64,000 nt of DNA from Seohaeicola saemankumensis (GCF_021021435.1 NZ_JAINWI010000005.1:248001-312000), one strand, 5' to 3'. Counted from the first letter of the stretch, positions 26,943 to 35,579 are shown. Notes: generated by a model from the letters alone, not told the origin. Translations and numbers: made by a program.

Positions 26943-27554
26943 ATGAACAACGCACCCAAACCCCGCCTTGAAGACCTGCCCAGCAAGGCGCAGCTTTTCC
27001 GCTCCTCCATCTTGGCGGCCATCGGCGCGGTGGTGATCCTTGTCACCGTCTATCTGCCCGCCGAACATGCCATTGATCCCACCGGCATCGGCGGCGTGAC
27101 CGGCCTGACCGAGATGGGCGAGATCAAGCGGGAACTGGCCGAGGAAGCCGCGCGCGATGCGGAAACCCACGGCGATCAATCCTCCAGTGTGATCGACGCC
27201 ATCTTCAGCACCTTCATCGGTTCGGCGCAAGCACAGGAGGCGTGGCGCGACGAGGTGAGCTTCACCCTCGCTCCCGACGCCACGGCGGAGATCAAGCTGG
27301 TGATGGAGGCAGGCATGACCGCCACCTACGCCTGGACCGCGACAGGCGGGCGGATCAACTTCGACCTGCACGCCCATGGTGACGGGCAGTCCATCGACTA
27401 TGCTCGCGGCCGTGGCGAGACCGCCGGCGAGGGCAGCATCGAAGCCCCCTTCACCGGCGAGCACGGCTGGTTCTGGCGCAACCGCGACAGCAGCGAGATC
27501 ACCGTGACCCTGCAACTGCGCGGTGACTATAGCGAGGTGAAACAGACCTACTGA
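26943..27554 (+). CDS. Membrane-anchored periplasmic protein linked to HupE
   Basis: A 203-residue protein with one transmembrane helix near residues 20-42 (LFRSSILAAIGAVVILVTVY), a charged linker, and a C-terminal beta-rich domain (SFTLAPDATAEIKLVMEAG, NFDLHAHGD, HGWFWRNRDSSEITVTLQL). It matches proteins annotated only as transmembrane anchor protein in alphaproteobacteria. It is co-transcribed with the HupE gene (GGAG ribosome site), suggesting that the two form one unit. No enzymatic motif is seen. Confidence 0.7.
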   Translation: MNNAPKPRLEDLPSKAQLFRSSILAAIGAVVILVTVYLPAEHAIDPTGIGGVTGLTEMGEIKRELAEEAARDAETHGDQSSSVIDAIFSTFIGSAQAQEAWRDEVSFTLAPDATAEIKLVMEAGMTATYAWTATGGRINFDLHAHGDGQSIDYARGRGETAGEGSIEAPFTGEHGWFWRNRDSSEITVTLQLRGDYSEVKQTY

Positions 27555-27561
27555 GGTCAAA

Positions 27562-27595
27562 GCAGCCATTCGCGCATGATGCAGCGAATGGCTGC
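27562..27595. repeat. Perfect 12-bp stem-loop, probable dispersed intergenic repeat
   Basis: Arms GCAGCCATTCGC and GCGAATGGCTGC enclose a 10-base loop just after the stop of the anchor-protein gene. No T tract follows, so it is not a classic intrinsic terminator. The following 200 bases resemble conserved intergenic filler of Rhodobacteraceae, which is a recollection rather than a search result. Confidence 0.5.
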
Positions 27596-27813
27596 AATTC
27601 GCCCGGTTTGACGGAGGTGGCAGAATAGTCTTGATCCACCCTCTGCTGATTGTCGGCCTTGTTGCAAGGCTAATTCCGCGCGGTGACGCAGGACTGGCAC
27701 AGTGAAAATTTCTGTCGCAGTGAACAGCGGTTTTGATTGTGTTGGTTTGTCCGGACGCTGCGTCGCTGAACCAACGTGAAGATCAAAGCAGACCCATTGC
27801 TTTGATGACGGGT

Positions 27814-28278
27814 TCAATCTTGGGCAACCGGCACGGCAAAACCCGTTTTGACGCTATCCATAACGGCGCTTGTCCGAAACCTCAGGACATTGTCTTCCGT
27901 AAAGAAATGGCGGCGTGTAAATTCTTCGAAGCCGGCCATATCGCGGGCAGACACGATCAAAATGAAATCGGCATTGCCGGTGACATAGTAGCATTGCATG
28001 ACCTCGGGCGCGGTCTGCATAGCGGCTTTGAAGCGGTCCAGATCGGCCTTGCGTTCGTTTTGCAAGGTCACCTCGACAATGAGGATCAGACCAAGCCCGA
28101 CGCTTGCGGGATCAAGCACGGCGATTTCGGCCTTGATGACCCCAGAAGATCGCAGGCGCGCCATGCGTTTGCGGCATGCATCCGGTGACAGTCCGGCCTG
28201 TTGTGACATTGCCTCGGCGGTTGTGCGGGCGTTGCGCTGAAGGATGTTCAGAATAAGGGCGTCGAATTTGTCCATCAT
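27814..28278 (-). CDS. Lrp/AsnC-family transcriptional regulator
   Basis: A 154-residue regulator. The N-terminal AsnC winged helix (FDALILNILQRNARTTAEAMSQ, then a GLSPDACRKRMARLRSSGVI recognition helix) is followed by a RAM/AsnC ligand domain (VMQCYYVTGNADFILIVSARDM). It is divergent from the PLP lyase/M24/racemase operon with about 170 bases between, the usual layout for an amino-acid-responsive activator of a catabolic operon. Its effector is likely an amino acid or related compound used by those enzymes. Confidence 0.92.
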   Translation of the reverse strand: MMDKFDALILNILQRNARTTAEAMSQQAGLSPDACRKRMARLRSSGVIKAEIAVLDPASVGLGLILIVEVTLQNERKADLDRFKAAMQTAPEVMQCYYVTGNADFILIVSARDMAGFEEFTRRHFFTEDNVLRFRTSAVMDSVKTGFAVPVAQD

Positions 28279-28446
28279 GGCAAGTTCGCGGAAAATCGGC
28301 GTGAAGGGAAGTCCGTTGCGAAAATGTGTCCGAAAATCGGCCTAAAATCGAGTGAACTCGCTGAAATAAGGCGCAAAGTGTTTCAATTTTTCCGGTCCGG
28401 ATGTCTTCTGATGCGATAGGCTACGGCAGAACAGAACGGGTTTGGA

Positions 28447-29490
28447 ATGCTGCATCGTTTGCAAAATCCTTGGCGCGGATATGGGCTTCCTGCGGTGGGA
28501 CTCGCCCCGCTGACGGATGCAGGCGGTGTGGCAGAGCTATTGGCGAAATGCCTTGCCCATGCGCCAACACCGCTGCACGATATGCCAGCGCTCGCGGCCG
28601 AGTTGGGGGTTGCGCGCATCAGTCTGAAAGACGAGCGCCATCGTATGGGGCTGGGTAGTTTCAAGGCGCTTGGCGCAGCCTTTGCCATCGCGCGCGAGGC
28701 GTCTATGACCGGAGCCGGGGATATACAGCAGGCGCTGCAGGAGCGCGTCTATGTGACCGCCAGCGCGGGCAATCACGGAATGTCAGTGGCGGCAGGGGCG
28801 CGGTTGTTCGGGGCGCGGGCAGTGATCTTTCTTTCCATTGCCGTGCCAGAGGCATTTGCCGAACGTCTGCGCGCCAAGGGAGCCGAAGTCGTGCGCGCAG
28901 GTGCGGATTACGAAGCCAGTATGCAGGCCGCAGCCGAGGCGGCGCAACTGCGGGGCTGGACACTTCTATCAGACAGTTCATGGCCCGGTTACACAGAATT
29001 GCCGCTGCGCGTCATGGAAGGATATCTGCAACTGGCCGCCGAGGCGATTGCACAGATCGACACGGTGCCCAGCCATATTCTGTTGCAAGCGGGTGTCGGA
29101 GGGCTGGCGGCTGCCGTAGCGGCTCACGCCCGCCTTGTCTGGGGTGATGGTCCGCAGGTCATCATCGTTGAACCTCAAGCGGCTCCGGCGTTGATGGAGG
29201 GCATTCGCGCGGGGCAGGTGGTCGATACATCCGGGCCTGTGTCCTGTATGGGCAGGCTTGACTGCAAGACTGCGTCGATGATTGCGCTGAATGGTTTGGC
29301 GCGGGAAGCGGATGTCTTTGTGACCATTAGTGAAACCGACGCCATTGGTGGTGCCGAGTTACTGTCCGCACACGGTTTGCCGACAACACCTTCGGGCGCG
29401 GCAGGGGTTGCAGCATTGCGAGCGGGGCTGGATGTGCCAGCGGATGCCCATGTTCTGGCCATTCTCAGCGAAGGACCGGAGGATGGATGA
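28447..29490 (+). CDS. PLP-dependent lyase, diaminopropionate ammonia-lyase-like
   Basis: A 347-residue fold-type II PLP enzyme. The Schiff-base Lys lies in MGLGSFKALGAAFAIA near residue 75. TASAGNHGMSVAAGARLFG, DSSWPGYTELPLRVMEGY and ILLQAGVGGLAAAVA match 2,3-diaminopropionate ammonia-lyase (DpaL/YgeX), but the protein is about 50 residues shorter than that enzyme. It could act on diaminopropionate, threonine/serine analogues or a D-amino acid. It overlaps the next gene by 8 bases and opens a three-gene operon facing an Lrp regulator. Confidence 0.8.
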   Translation: MLHRLQNPWRGYGLPAVGLAPLTDAGGVAELLAKCLAHAPTPLHDMPALAAELGVARISLKDERHRMGLGSFKALGAAFAIAREASMTGAGDIQQALQERVYVTASAGNHGMSVAAGARLFGARAVIFLSIAVPEAFAERLRAKGAEVVRAGADYEASMQAAAEAAQLRGWTLLSDSSWPGYTELPLRVMEGYLQLAAEAIAQIDTVPSHILLQAGVGGLAAAVAAHARLVWGDGPQVIIVEPQAAPALMEGIRAGQVVDTSGPVSCMGRLDCKTASMIALNGLAREADVFVTISETDAIGGAELLSAHGLPTTPSGAAGVAALRAGLDVPADAHVLAILSEGPEDG

Positions 29491-30649
29491 ACCTTCCCTG
29501 ATCTTTCCCGCACAAGAATACCGCGCGCGCATCGCGCGTCTGCAGGCAGCCATGGCGAAACAGGGTCTCGATGCGCTATTGCTGACGTCGCCTGCCGACG
29601 TCTTTTACACAACTGGCTTTCTGACGAGGTTCTGGGAAAGCCCGGCGCGGCCATGGTTCGTTGTTGTCCCGATAGCGGGTGATCCGGTGGCGGTGATCCC
29701 CTCGATCGGGGCCGATCTGATGGGGCGCACATGGTTGCGCGATATCCGGACGTGGGATGCGCCCGACCCGCATGACGACGGCGTCAGCTTGCTGGCCGAT
29801 GCCTTGGCGCAACTCGTAGCGCCCCATGGCCAGATTGGTGTGCCCATGGGGTTGGAAACCCATCTGCGGATGCCGTCGCTGGATTTTGAGGCCGTGCGCA
29901 CGCGGCTTGCACCGCGCCGTTTTGTCGATGCGACAGCATGCGTGCAGCGCGTGCGCGAAGTGAAATCTGAAGCCGAGATCGGCAAGATCCGCGCATCTTG
30001 CACAATTGCCGCCCGCGCCTTCGACCGCGTGCCCGAATTTGCGCGCGTGGGACTGCCGCTGGCAGATGTGTTCCGCGACTTCCAGATTGCGCTCCTGTCA
30101 GAGGGGGCGGACTGGGTCAGCTACGTTGCGGGCGGCGCAGGGCGGGACGGCTATGGCGATGTGATCTCGCCCGCAGGCATCGCCCCGTTGCAGCGGGGAC
30201 ATATCCTGATGTTGGACACAGGCGCGGTAAAAGACGGATATTTCTGCGACTTCGACCGCAATTTCGCCATTGGGCCCGCGTCTGATATAGCGCGTCGCGC
30301 CTATGCAGCGCTTTGGCATGCGACCGAGGATACGCTGGCCGTCTTACGCCCGGGCATGCTGGCCCGCGATGTGCATCACCTGCTATCTGTTGGGTTGCGA
30401 CGGCGCAACACGACGCCGGGGGACGGACGGCTGGGGCATGGTTTGGGCATCACGCTGACCGAATGGCCGTCCTTTACCCCGCTGGATGAAACCCCCTTGC
30501 GCGAAGGCATGGTCCTGACGTTGGAACCCGGCTGCGTCACGACTGATGGGCGGATCATGGTGCATGAAGAGAACATCGTCCTGCGCGCGGATGGGGCTGA
30601 ACTGCTGTCACCTCGGGCGCCCCAAGAGCTACCGGAGGTTTCCGCATGA
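29483..30649 (+). CDS. M24-family metallopeptidase (Xaa-Pro dipeptidase-like)
   Basis: A 388-residue pita-bread protein. The N-terminal creatinase-like domain (ALLLTSPADVFYTTGFLTRFW) is followed by the metal domain, with ligands in LMLDTGAVKDGYFCDFDRNF, GHGLGITLTEWP, VLTLEPGC and MVHEENIVLR. Relatives hydrolyse Xaa-Pro dipeptides, ectoine (DoeA/EutD) or other amides. The ATG overlaps the lyase stop by 8 bases, and its stop overlaps the racemase start (ATGA). In this operon it likely hydrolyses an amide that yields the lyase or racemase substrate. Confidence 0.85.
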   Translation: MDEPSLIFPAQEYRARIARLQAAMAKQGLDALLLTSPADVFYTTGFLTRFWESPARPWFVVVPIAGDPVAVIPSIGADLMGRTWLRDIRTWDAPDPHDDGVSLLADALAQLVAPHGQIGVPMGLETHLRMPSLDFEAVRTRLAPRRFVDATACVQRVREVKSEAEIGKIRASCTIAARAFDRVPEFARVGLPLADVFRDFQIALLSEGADWVSYVAGGAGRDGYGDVISPAGIAPLQRGHILMLDTGAVKDGYFCDFDRNFAIGPASDIARRAYAALWHATEDTLAVLRPGMLARDVHHLLSVGLRRRNTTPGDGRLGHGLGITLTEWPSFTPLDETPLREGMVLTLEPGCVTTDGRIMVHEENIVLRADGAELLSPRAPQELPEVSA

Positions 30650-31359
30650 CTGCCTTTCGATATACCTTGCAGGACGACGATTTGCCCCGTCTTGGCCTGG
30701 TCGTCTTGCAGGTCGATGAAACTATCGAGCAAGATTTTCGCCATCTGCTTCCCCCGCATATCGCGCGTTTGCATGTGACACGCGTCCCTTCAGGCGCAGA
30801 ACTGACGCCCGACAGCATTGCAGACATGGAACGCGCTTTGCCCGATGCGGCCCGCTTGCTGCCGGATACAAAGCCGCTGGATGTGGTGGGCTATGCCTGC
30901 ACATCGGGCACGACGTTGATCGGCGCTGATCGGGTGCGTGAACTGGTGACAAGCGTCGTCAGAACGCGGACAGTCACCGACCCGCTGACCGCTGCTCTGG
31001 CCGCGTGCCAAAGCAGAGGGTTGGCACGGCTGGGGATCGTTTCGCCCTATATCGCGTCTGTGGCAGAGCCGATCCGCAAGGCATTCGAGTCTGGCGGCGT
31101 CGCGGTCCCTGACATGTTGTCATTTGGTGAACAGGTCGAGGTCAGAGTCGCCCGCATTGCGCCCCAGTCTATCGCCGAAGCCGCCCGCGCATTGGCACGG
31201 CGCAGCAAGCTGGACGGGATCTTCCTGTCCTGCACCAATCTGCGCACATTGGACATTCTCGCCCCACTGACCCAGGAACTTGGCCTGCCGGTGCTTAGTT
31301 CGAACCAGTGCCTGGCTGCGCATATGGCAGCACTGACAAAGGTTACTGTGGATTTGTGA
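30646..31359 (+). CDS. Asp/Glu/hydantoin racemase superfamily protein (EutA/maleate isomerase-like)
   Basis: A 237-residue two-domain cofactor-free racemase or isomerase. Both catalytic Cys blocks are visible: VVGYACTSGTTLIG near residue 84 and GIFLSCTNLRTLDIL near 193. This two-Cys pattern fits maleate cis-trans isomerase, arylmalonate decarboxylase and EutA-like proteins. It is the last gene of the Lrp-linked operon and is translationally coupled to the M24 peptidase. The pair M24 plus EutA-like recalls ectoine utilisation clusters, but no ectoine transporter or EutC/EutE is adjacent. Confidence 0.82.
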   Translation: MTAFRYTLQDDDLPRLGLVVLQVDETIEQDFRHLLPPHIARLHVTRVPSGAELTPDSIADMERALPDAARLLPDTKPLDVVGYACTSGTTLIGADRVRELVTSVVRTRTVTDPLTAALAACQSRGLARLGIVSPYIASVAEPIRKAFESGGVAVPDMLSFGEQVEVRVARIAPQSIAEAARALARRSKLDGIFLSCTNLRTLDILAPLTQELGLPVLSSNQCLAAHMAALTKVTVDL

Positions 31360-31500
31360 CTGGGAAAGCCCTGGTAAGGAAGCTCAGGTTTTCAAATCCG
31401 TCGTAACCAGCCCTTTGTGGAAATCCGGCTGCTTGCACTACGGCGGCTGATGTTTATGCGTTGGAAGTAGACGTTCCAAAGCGGCCTCTTGTATTCTGAT

Positions 31501-32165
31501 CTATTCCCATTCCATCCGCTGGAACACGGTCTGCGCGTTTCGACCGGCAAGCGACCCGAACTGATCCAGATATGTGAATGCTGACTGGTCCACGTTGACG
31601 GACCTGACGATATCTCCGCCTTTTTCTATATGCCCGTGCATTTTGTGTCGCAGATTTTGCAGGTAGTCCCACGTGTCGCTCTGTGCTCTTGCCAATGTGG
31701 TCAGGGGGCCGCAGCCGGGGACAAGTTACGCCGGTTCCAGCGCCTCGATAGCAGCAAATCTGTGCAACCAAGTGGCGCTGTCAGAGACTTCCATTACACT
31801 GAACATGCGGCTAAATTAGATAATATTGCCCGTGAAAACGGTCCGATCAGCAGGCAAGCACACGAAACTATCCTCGGGGGTATGGGCCGCGCCCGCATGG
31901 TGGATCTCAATCTGCCGCCCACCCAGTTCAAGGACGTGGTCTGCCTCGAAAGTGATTGTGGCATAGGCCGGTTGGGTGTCCCCCGAGACCTGTCCCCACC
32001 AGTTGAGACGGCATCGTAAGCTGCAAGGAGGACCGGGCCTCCTGGTCGGCAACGGCGGTGGTGGCAGCGATCACGGCTGCGCGGGGATCGTGCTGTCGGT
32101 GAACTGTGCAGCATCGCGGGTATCCACGAAAACCGCAGTCTCGAACACGGTCTCGTCAAGCTGCA
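31501..32165 (-). pseudogene. Decayed MBL-fold hydrolase fragments plus rhodanese fragment
   Basis: Reading leftwards: a rhodanese-like piece (VFVDTRDAAQFTDSTIP) ending at a stop; then an MBL piece (ATITFEADHVLELGG and HHAGAAHTPEDSFVCLPADR); a stop after TGNII; then FSVMEVSDSATWLHRFAAIE and a stop; finally LVPGCGPLTTLARAQSDTW and the C-terminus to QRMEWE. The pieces lie in different frames, so the gene is broken at several places. MBL and rhodanese domains together suggest loss of a sulfur-handling enzyme; it sits beside an ArsR-rhodanese regulator. Confidence 0.65.
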
Positions 32166-32172
32166 GTGTGTG

Positions 32173-33027
32173 TCATTCCGCGACATCCTTAGTGGTAATC
32201 TGCGGGTCGAGGGCATGGCCGCTGGCTGGCCCCCGCACGGGCTGGAGCAGCATCCGGTCGAGCCACAGGTCGCGGCGGGTGCGGAACTGCTCGATCCCGA
32301 TTTCCATCCCCGCGTGCCCCTTGGCGGGTTGGGCGACATAGGTGCCGAGCAGGCGGTCCCACCAGGGCAGGTTGAAGCCGTAATTCGAATTGGTCTCGCG
32401 CGGGTCGATGGAATGATGGACGCGGTGCATGTCGGGAGTCACCACGAACAGGCGCAGCACGCGGTCCACGGGGCGGGGCAGGTCGATATTGGCGTGGTTG
32501 AACAGGGCGGTGGCGTTCAGCAGCACCTCGAACAGCAGCACAGCCACGGCCGGGGGGCCAAGGGCGGCGACCACGGCCAGTTTGATGCCCATAGAGATCA
32601 GGATTTCAATAGGATGAAAGCGCAGGCCGGTGGTGGCGTCGAACTCCAGATCCGCATGGTGCATCCGGTGCAGGCGCCACAGGCCCGGCACGGCGTGGAA
32701 CATCACATGCTGCAGATAGATCGCGAGGTCCAGCAGCAGCATCGAGGCGAGGATGGCCAGCCATAGCGGTGCGTCGATGATGTTGAACAGACCCCAGCCG
32801 CGATCCTCGGCCATGACGGCCAGACCGACGGCGAGGATCGGAAAGCTCAGGCGCAGGATCACGGTATCCACGACGACAAGCGCCATGTTGTTCGTCCAGC
32901 GCAGGACTCGCGGGATTTCCTGCCGCCGCCGGGGGGCGGCCACTTCCCACAGGGCCATGGCGGCAAGCACGCCCAGAAAGAAGACAAGGCGGATCATCGG
33001 TTCGGCCGCAAGGATGGTGTCGGACAT
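32173..33027 (-). CDS. Sterol desaturase/fatty acid hydroxylase superfamily protein
   Basis: A 284-residue integral membrane di-iron protein. The His boxes are present: DLAIYLQHVMFH, WRLHRMHHADLEFD, NHANIDLP and the last HRVHHSIDPRETNSNYGF. Such enzymes hydroxylate or desaturate lipids; here the substrate is unknown. The ATG of MSDTILAAEP is chosen. It is divergent from the ArsR-rhodanese gene with an 83-base shared region that contains a perfect dyad, so this regulator probably controls it. Confidence 0.88.
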   Translation of the reverse strand: MSDTILAAEPMIRLVFFLGVLAAMALWEVAAPRRRQEIPRVLRWTNNMALVVVDTVILRLSFPILAVGLAVMAEDRGWGLFNIIDAPLWLAILASMLLLDLAIYLQHVMFHAVPGLWRLHRMHHADLEFDATTGLRFHPIEILISMGIKLAVVAALGPPAVAVLLFEVLLNATALFNHANIDLPRPVDRVLRLFVVTPDMHRVHHSIDPRETNSNYGFNLPWWDRLLGTYVAQPAKGHAGMEIGIEQFRTRRDLWLDRMLLQPVRGPASGHALDPQITTKDVAE

Positions 33028-33068
33028 GGTGCGACCCTTTGGGTTGCGAACATCTGTGAATACGTTAT

Positions 33069-33090
33069 CATTCAAGAAATCACTTGAATG
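33069..33090. promoter_or_regulatory. Operator-like dyad between desaturase and ArsR-rhodanese genes
   Basis: Perfect 8-bp arms CATTCAAG and CTTGAATG with a 6-base spacer (AAATCA). It lies midway between two divergent starts. ArsR-family dimers bind such AT-flanked dyads; the ATTC...GAAT half-sites recall BigR/SqrR sites but with wider spacing. Confidence 0.55.
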
Positions 33091-33110
33091 TCTAACCACG
33101 GGAGACGTTG

Positions 33111-33788
33111 ATGTCAATCGGCCCGAAAACCGCGTTGCTGGAGGAATACGCGCTCGTTGGACAGGCCCTGTCTTCTCCGGCGCGGTTGGCGTTGCTGGAG
33201 CAATTGGCGCAGGGAGAGCGTGGGGTGGAAGGTTTGGCGGACAAGACCGGCCTGACGCTTGCCAACTGCTCGCAGCACCTGCAACAGCTGCGCCGCGCCG
33301 GGCTTGTGACCAGTCGCCGTGCCGGCAAGGCGGTGATCTACCGGCTGACCGACACCAAAACGTTGGAGTTGATGGACCTGTTGCGTGTGCTGGCCGAACG
33401 CAACCTGGACCAGGTCGCGCAGATCCTGCGCGGGCTGTCCGGTGGCGCGGATGCGCCCGAACCCGTCAGCCGCGTCGATTTGGCCGCGCGGATGGCCGAT
33501 GGAGCGGTGACAATCCTTGATGTGCGCCCCGCCGATGAATTCGCCGCAGGCCATATTCCGGGGGCGCTGAACAGGACATTGACCGAGCTGGGGGCGCTCC
33601 TCCCCGATCTCGCCCCGGATGCCGAGATCGTCGCCTATTGCCGGGGGCCCTATTGCATCTATGCGCATCAGGCGGTGGCGGCTTTGCGTCAGCGCGGCTT
33701 CAATGCAAGGCGACTGGAGGGCGGCCTGCCGGAGTGGCGCGCTGACGGGTTTGCGGTTGTGAGCAATCCTCAACCGGGTTGTTGTTAG
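33111..33788 (+). CDS. ArsR-family regulator fused to a rhodanese domain
   Basis: A 225-residue two-domain protein. Residues 1-100 form an ArsR winged helix (ALSSPARLALLEQLAQGERG, GLTLANCSQHLQQLRRAG). Residues 120-220 form a rhodanese (ILDVRPADEFAAGHIPGALN) with the active loop VAYCRGPYCIYA. The fusion suggests that a persulfide or related thiol state on the rhodanese Cys signals to the DNA-binding half. The protein ends in CC. The ATG follows GGGAGA. It is divergent from the desaturase-like gene. Confidence 0.9.
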   Translation: MSIGPKTALLEEYALVGQALSSPARLALLEQLAQGERGVEGLADKTGLTLANCSQHLQQLRRAGLVTSRRAGKAVIYRLTDTKTLELMDLLRVLAERNLDQVAQILRGLSGGADAPEPVSRVDLAARMADGAVTILDVRPADEFAAGHIPGALNRTLTELGALLPDLAPDAEIVAYCRGPYCIYAHQAVAALRQRGFNARRLEGGLPEWRADGFAVVSNPQPGCC

Positions 33789-33879
33789 GCATGGAGCTCA
33801 GACCAACGTTGCCTGTGTGTCGTCTGACGAGCAAGCCGAGAAAAGTGCTGGCTCTGTTGACCGTTGCGCGGAAACGGTC

Positions 33880-34353
33880 TCAGGCAGCGGACTCGTAGCT
33901 TGTGAACACCTCGGTGCTCCCGTCGCGGCGGATCAAGAACACGTCATAGGCGTCGCGACGGTCCTCCGGTCCCATGCCGGGAGAGCCGTAGGGCATGCCC
34001 GGGACAGCGAGGCCGACCGCATCGGGACGCTCGGACAGTAGCCTGCGGATGTCGGCGGGCGGCACATGGCCTTCGATGATATAGCCGTCAATCTCGCCCG
34101 TGTGACAGGAGATCATCTCTTGCGGAACGCCGCTGTCGAGTTTGTGGCGGATCAGCAACGTGCCGAAGCTGTTCTCGGTCGTGACCGTCATGCCATCGTC
34201 GCGCAGGATGCGCACCCAGGCCTCGCAGCAGCCGCAGTTCTGGTCTTTCAGAACGTGAATTGCGGGCGTGTCCTGAGCAACACTCAAAGTTGGTGCGATT
34301 GCGATGAGACTTGCAGCACCGATGAGAAGGCTGCGGCGTGTTAATATGGGCAT
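33880..34353 (-). CDS. DUF411 metal-binding protein, Tat or Sec exported
   Basis: A 157-residue protein with a leader (RRSLLIGAASLIAIAPTLSVAQ). The DUF411 core has the KDQNCGCCEAWV cysteine site, MISCHTGEIDGYIIEGHVP, then LAVPGMPYGSPGM. DUF411 proteins occur in copper and other metal clusters and are thought to bind copper in the periplasm. It is 32 bases downstream of the permease gene and probably in the same leftward unit. Confidence 0.88.
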   Translation of the reverse strand: MPILTRRSLLIGAASLIAIAPTLSVAQDTPAIHVLKDQNCGCCEAWVRILRDDGMTVTTENSFGTLLIRHKLDSGVPQEMISCHTGEIDGYIIEGHVPPADIRRLLSERPDAVGLAVPGMPYGSPGMGPEDRRDAYDVFLIRRDGSTEVFTSYESAA

Positions 34354-34385
34354 GATCTATCCTCCAATTGTATAGTCATGCTCGG

Positions 34386-35555
34386 TCATCCCGCGACGTT
34401 CAAGGCCCAGCCGATCACAAGAACTTGGGGAACCGTCAGCAGCGGCAACAGAAGCGCGGCCTTCAGGCGCCCCGTGACCTCCCTCAGGACCAGGATCTCG
34501 GTGTAGTCGGTGGCCACGCCCGCCATCAGGAAGGTGAAGGCGTTGCCTGGCGCTGCGGCGCGGGTCATCAGGTCGGCGGCGATCGGCACCGATCCTTCCG
34601 AGCAGACCTCGATGATCGTGGCGGCAAGGAGCGTGGTGAAAAGGCCCAGAAGCGTCGCGCCGAACCATGTCGCGAAAACCTCGGTCGGCACCGTCGCCTG
34701 GATCAGTGCCGCCAGCACCACGCCGAAGAACAGCCAGCGCAGGACCATCCGGCTTGCGGTGACGGACCGACGCGCGATGTCGCGGGCAAAGGCGAAATCG
34801 TAACGGGTGGCGCGCAAGCCGGCCTTCGCCTCGCGCCAGACGTGGAAATCGACGGGCAGGTCCACGCGGTTCGGGTTCGGCGTTACGCGGCCCGCGCGCT
34901 CCAGCGTTTCGACTGCAAGGCCGGTGGCGAAGGCGATGACCAGCGACGCGACCAGAAAGACCGCCATCCACTGCCACCCCATCAGCACGCCGATGATGAT
35001 GGTCAGCGACAGCGAGTTCCAAGGCGAGGCGATCAGGAAGGCAAAGACCTGCCCAAGGCTCGCACCGCGCTCATAAAGTTTGGCGCCGACCATCAACACA
35101 CCGTGGTTGCACAGATCGAGCAGGACGCCGGCCAGCACCGCGCGCACAAGGCTTTTTGTCCCCTGATCGCGGCCGATGACGCCGATGACGAATTGCCGGG
35201 GCACTCGGTCGATCAGGCCGACGGCGAGCATCCCGACGAGAATGCCCCACCACATCAGGTTCATCATCTCCTGCACGCCATGGGTAAAGATGCCGAGGCC
35301 GAGGGGCGCGTCGTGCGGCAGAACGAAGGCTCCGAGGTAAGAGACCACGATGATCGCGCCTGAGCCCCAGAGCATCCAGTCCACGCGGCGCCATGTGGCT
35401 GAATCCGTGTCCGCAGACGGGCCGCAGCAGGAGGTCGCCGTGTCGTTGCTACCGCCACAGCAGGACGCTGCCAGCCGAGGTGATGGATCGCCTGGAAGGA
35501 CGAATCCGTCCGCATCGCAAGCGCCTTTATTCGCCGTGGTTCTGTTGTCGTTCAT
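34386..35555 (-). CDS. ArsP/YraQ-like permease with Cys-rich N-terminus
   Basis: A 389-residue polytopic permease of the DUF318/ArsP type. The soluble N-terminal part has two Cys pairs (LAASCCGGSN and TSCCGPSAD), a metal or metalloid capture site by appearance. Membrane segments then carry ASPWNSLSLTIIIGV and AATIIEVCSEGSVPIAADL, the family mark. Some relatives export organoarsenicals; the substrate here is open. It is preceded by a MerR-type promoter, with DUF411 downstream. Confidence 0.83.
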   Translation of the reverse strand: MNDNRTTANKGACDADGFVLPGDPSPRLAASCCGGSNDTATSCCGPSADTDSATWRRVDWMLWGSGAIIVVSYLGAFVLPHDAPLGLGIFTHGVQEMMNLMWWGILVGMLAVGLIDRVPRQFVIGVIGRDQGTKSLVRAVLAGVLLDLCNHGVLMVGAKLYERGASLGQVFAFLIASPWNSLSLTIIIGVLMGWQWMAVFLVASLVIAFATGLAVETLERAGRVTPNPNRVDLPVDFHVWREAKAGLRATRYDFAFARDIARRSVTASRMVLRWLFFGVVLAALIQATVPTEVFATWFGATLLGLFTTLLAATIIEVCSEGSVPIAADLMTRAAAPGNAFTFLMAGVATDYTEILVLREVTGRLKAALLLPLLTVPQVLVIGWALNVAG

Positions 35556-35579
35556 GCGGCCCTCTCCGTTGATAGTTCC

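Noticed and set aside
27557-27817. 86-codon leftward frame after the anchor-protein gene
   Set aside because: It reads through the hairpin repeat and non-coding filler, with no ribosome site or domain.
31794-32339. 181-codon leftward frame overlapping the desaturase end
   Set aside because: It runs through a different frame of the desaturase and the broken MBL region; a chance opening.
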